Source of the DNA: Thiohalocapsa sp. ML1
GTDB lineage: Bacteria > Pseudomonadota > Gammaproteobacteria > Chromatiales > Chromatiaceae
Direction of reading: 5' to 3'
Assembly (NCBI RefSeq): GCF_001469165.1
Contig: NZ_JABX01000025.1
Span: 22,157-86,156 of the forward strand
DNA: 64,000 bases
The translations under genes were made by a program, and so were the position numbers. This document shows, piece by piece, positions 62,821-64,000 of this stretch (positions within the stretch are counted from its first letter, which is position 1; each line of letters opens with the position of its first letter). The notes under the pieces were generated by a model. The model saw nothing but the letters and a program-made list of their open reading frames with translations, made no database searches and was not told where the DNA came from.

Positions 62821-64000
62821 ACCCCAACTCCCCCAAAAACGCCGCCAATTGCCGCGACGCCGCATCCCGCTCCGCCTCGATCTGCTTCGCCGTCACCGCG
62901 TACTTGTCCCAGAGGTTTTCAATCGCCTTGACGCAGGCGCGCTGGTCGGCGCGCAGATAGGCGCGGTAGGTGTCCATCAGCAGGTCGTGCAGGCGCTCGA
63001 CGATGACGGTGCGGGCCTCGTCGCGGCTGATCTTTTCGCGGGCGCTTTGCACCAACTCGTCGCGCTTGCTCTCGATGGCCTTCAGCGTCGCCTTCAGCGC
63101 CTTGGCCTCGTCCTCCAAGGCCTTGTGGCGCGTGAGGCCGGTGCTGATGGCCGCGGCGCGCTCGAAGGCGGTGCGGCCGTCGGCCATGGCCTGGCGCAAC
63201 GGCTCGGCAAGGTCGCTGTCGAGCCTGACGCTCGCCGCCAGGTCGATGATGCGCCGGCCGTTCTCGAAGCGGGCCTCCTTGGCGTTGAGGCCGTCGGTGC
63301 AGTAGTCGGCCTTCTTGGTGGCCGCGGGCAGCTTGCCGGCGGTCTTGAGCTCCGTGAACAGGTCGGTGGCGAGCGTCTTGACGGCCTTGAGCTGCGCCTT
63401 CCACTCGGCGGTGCGCTCCTTCAGCTCGTCCCGCTTGGCCTTGACCTCGTCGGAGGGCAGCACGCCGGTGTCGTCGGTGTCCTCGAAGTCCTCTTCATCC
63501 GCGGCGGCGAACAGGGCTTGGAGCTCGGCGAGGCGCGCCTGGGCCTGCTCCTGCTCTGCCAGGATCTCCGGGAACTGGCTCTGCAGGATGTCCGCGTCCG
63601 GGATCAGCTCCGGCCCCCAGCCGCTGGCGGCGATGGACTTGAAATCGGCCTTGAGCTGGTCGAAGTACTTGGCCAGGGCGCCGCGGACCTGAAAGGACGT
63701 GAGCAGGTGCTGGCCGGACAAGGCCCGCTCGATGCTGTTCACCAGGCTGGTGCGCATCACGTAGACGTTGCGCGGGCGGCTCTGCTGGTTGGCGGCGTCC
63801 GGGGCCAGGGCCTCGACTAGGGCCAAGTTCTGCCGCCACCAGTCTTCCAGCGCGGCCATGAAGGCGGCGTGGCGGCTGGTGACGCCCTGGTGGGTGCTGA
63901 TGAAGCCCGCGATGGCGCGCTTGTGCGCCAGCGCCGGGGAGAAGTCCAGGTAGTTGTCATCGCGGGGGATGAAGAGGTCGTCGCGCAGGCCGGCGTAGTT
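62813..64000 (-). CDS. hsdM: Type I restriction enzyme M subunit, partial (5' end outside window)
   Basis: 395 codons are visible; the gene continues beyond base 64000. The visible start reads YAGLRDDLFIPRDDNYLDF, and the middle has an acidic stretch (DEEDFEDTDDTGVLPSDEV) and a long coiled coil. This is the C-terminal part of an HsdM-type methyltransferase of the large, coiled-coil-tailed group; the SAM and NPPY motifs lie outside the window. Its stop overlaps the hsdS start. Assignment rests on this tail plus position before hsdS. Confidence 0.85.
   Translation of the reverse strand, partial: NYAGLRDDLFIPRDDNYLDFSPALAHKRAIAGFISTHQGVTSRHAAFMAALEDWWRQNLALVEALAPDAANQQSRPRNVYVMRTSLVNSIERALSGQHLLTSFQVRGALAKYFDQLKADFKSIAASGWGPELIPDADILQSQFPEILAEQEQAQARLAELQALFAAADEEDFEDTDDTGVLPSDEVKAKRDELKERTAEWKAQLKAVKTLATDLFTELKTAGKLPAATKKADYCTDGLNAKEARFENGRRIIDLAASVRLDSDLAEPLRQAMADGRTAFERAAAISTGLTRHKALEDEAKALKATLKAIESKRDELVQSAREKISRDEARTVIVERLHDLLMDTYRAYLRADQRACVKAIENLWDKYAVTAKQIEAERDAASRQLAAFLGELGYE

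Overview
The window is about 70 percent GC, dense in genes, and reads as chromosome of a gammaproteobacterium. Gene types (type IV pilin PilV, OpgH, HtpG, LeuA, AroE, HemB without zinc cysteines, single-cytochrome succinate dehydrogenase, Mrp/Mbh-type antiporter, PEP-CTERM-like protein) would suit a Chromatiales-type organism such as a purple sulfur bacterium. That placement is inference; no rRNA or other marker is present to settle it.

Layout: 1-5.2 kb holds a partial pilV, a secreted trypsin-like protease, glutathione reductase and a peroxiredoxin-glutaredoxin fusion (a glutathione-based peroxide defence pair), and a 51-residue secreted peptide with a strong terminator. 5.4-20.3 kb is housekeeping: pgm, htpG, a HEPN/MNT toxin-antitoxin pair, two leuA genes of different subfamilies, a YwaF-like membrane protein, mlaC-like plus thioredoxin, hemB, aroE and two unknown genes. 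20.5-27.8 kb is a nine-gene Mrp/Mbh-like antiporter operon on the minus strand. 28.3-34.9 kb carries opgH, an FkbM methyltransferase and a tightly overlapping cluster (dehydrogenase, PTPS-like, glycosyltransferase, methyltransferase, pyrophosphatase-like) that could make a modified pterin. 35-37 kb has a pentapeptide-repeat protein and metY.

Two accessory regions follow. 37.5-45.6 kb holds a DUF3368/UPF0175 toxin-antitoxin pair, then Trypco1, a trypsin-NTPase cut short after Walker A, and a 1537-residue nuclease-STAND-repeat protein (a likely antiphage system), ending in an HlyD-family pseudogene. After sdhCAB, namZ and tRNA-Phe, 52-64 kb is a defence island of mixed base composition. It is a type I restriction-modification locus (hsdM, hsdS ... 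hsdR, ygjP) with darTG, a broken fitA-vapC and an MqsR-MqsA-SecB toxin-antitoxin-chaperone module lying between hsdS and hsdR.

The most striking non-coding signal is a family of 7-bp tandem repeats (CTAGCCC/CTAGCTC, TTTGAAG/GGTGAAG, GCGCTTG, GGGCCGA) in many intergenic spaces. They run right up to start codons and provide the stop codons of at least four genes (leuA, hemB, aroE and prx-grx); a related 127-bp dispersed repeat provides that of sdhA. A separate 12-bp GATTTCGATAGC element occurs three times with different unit numbers.
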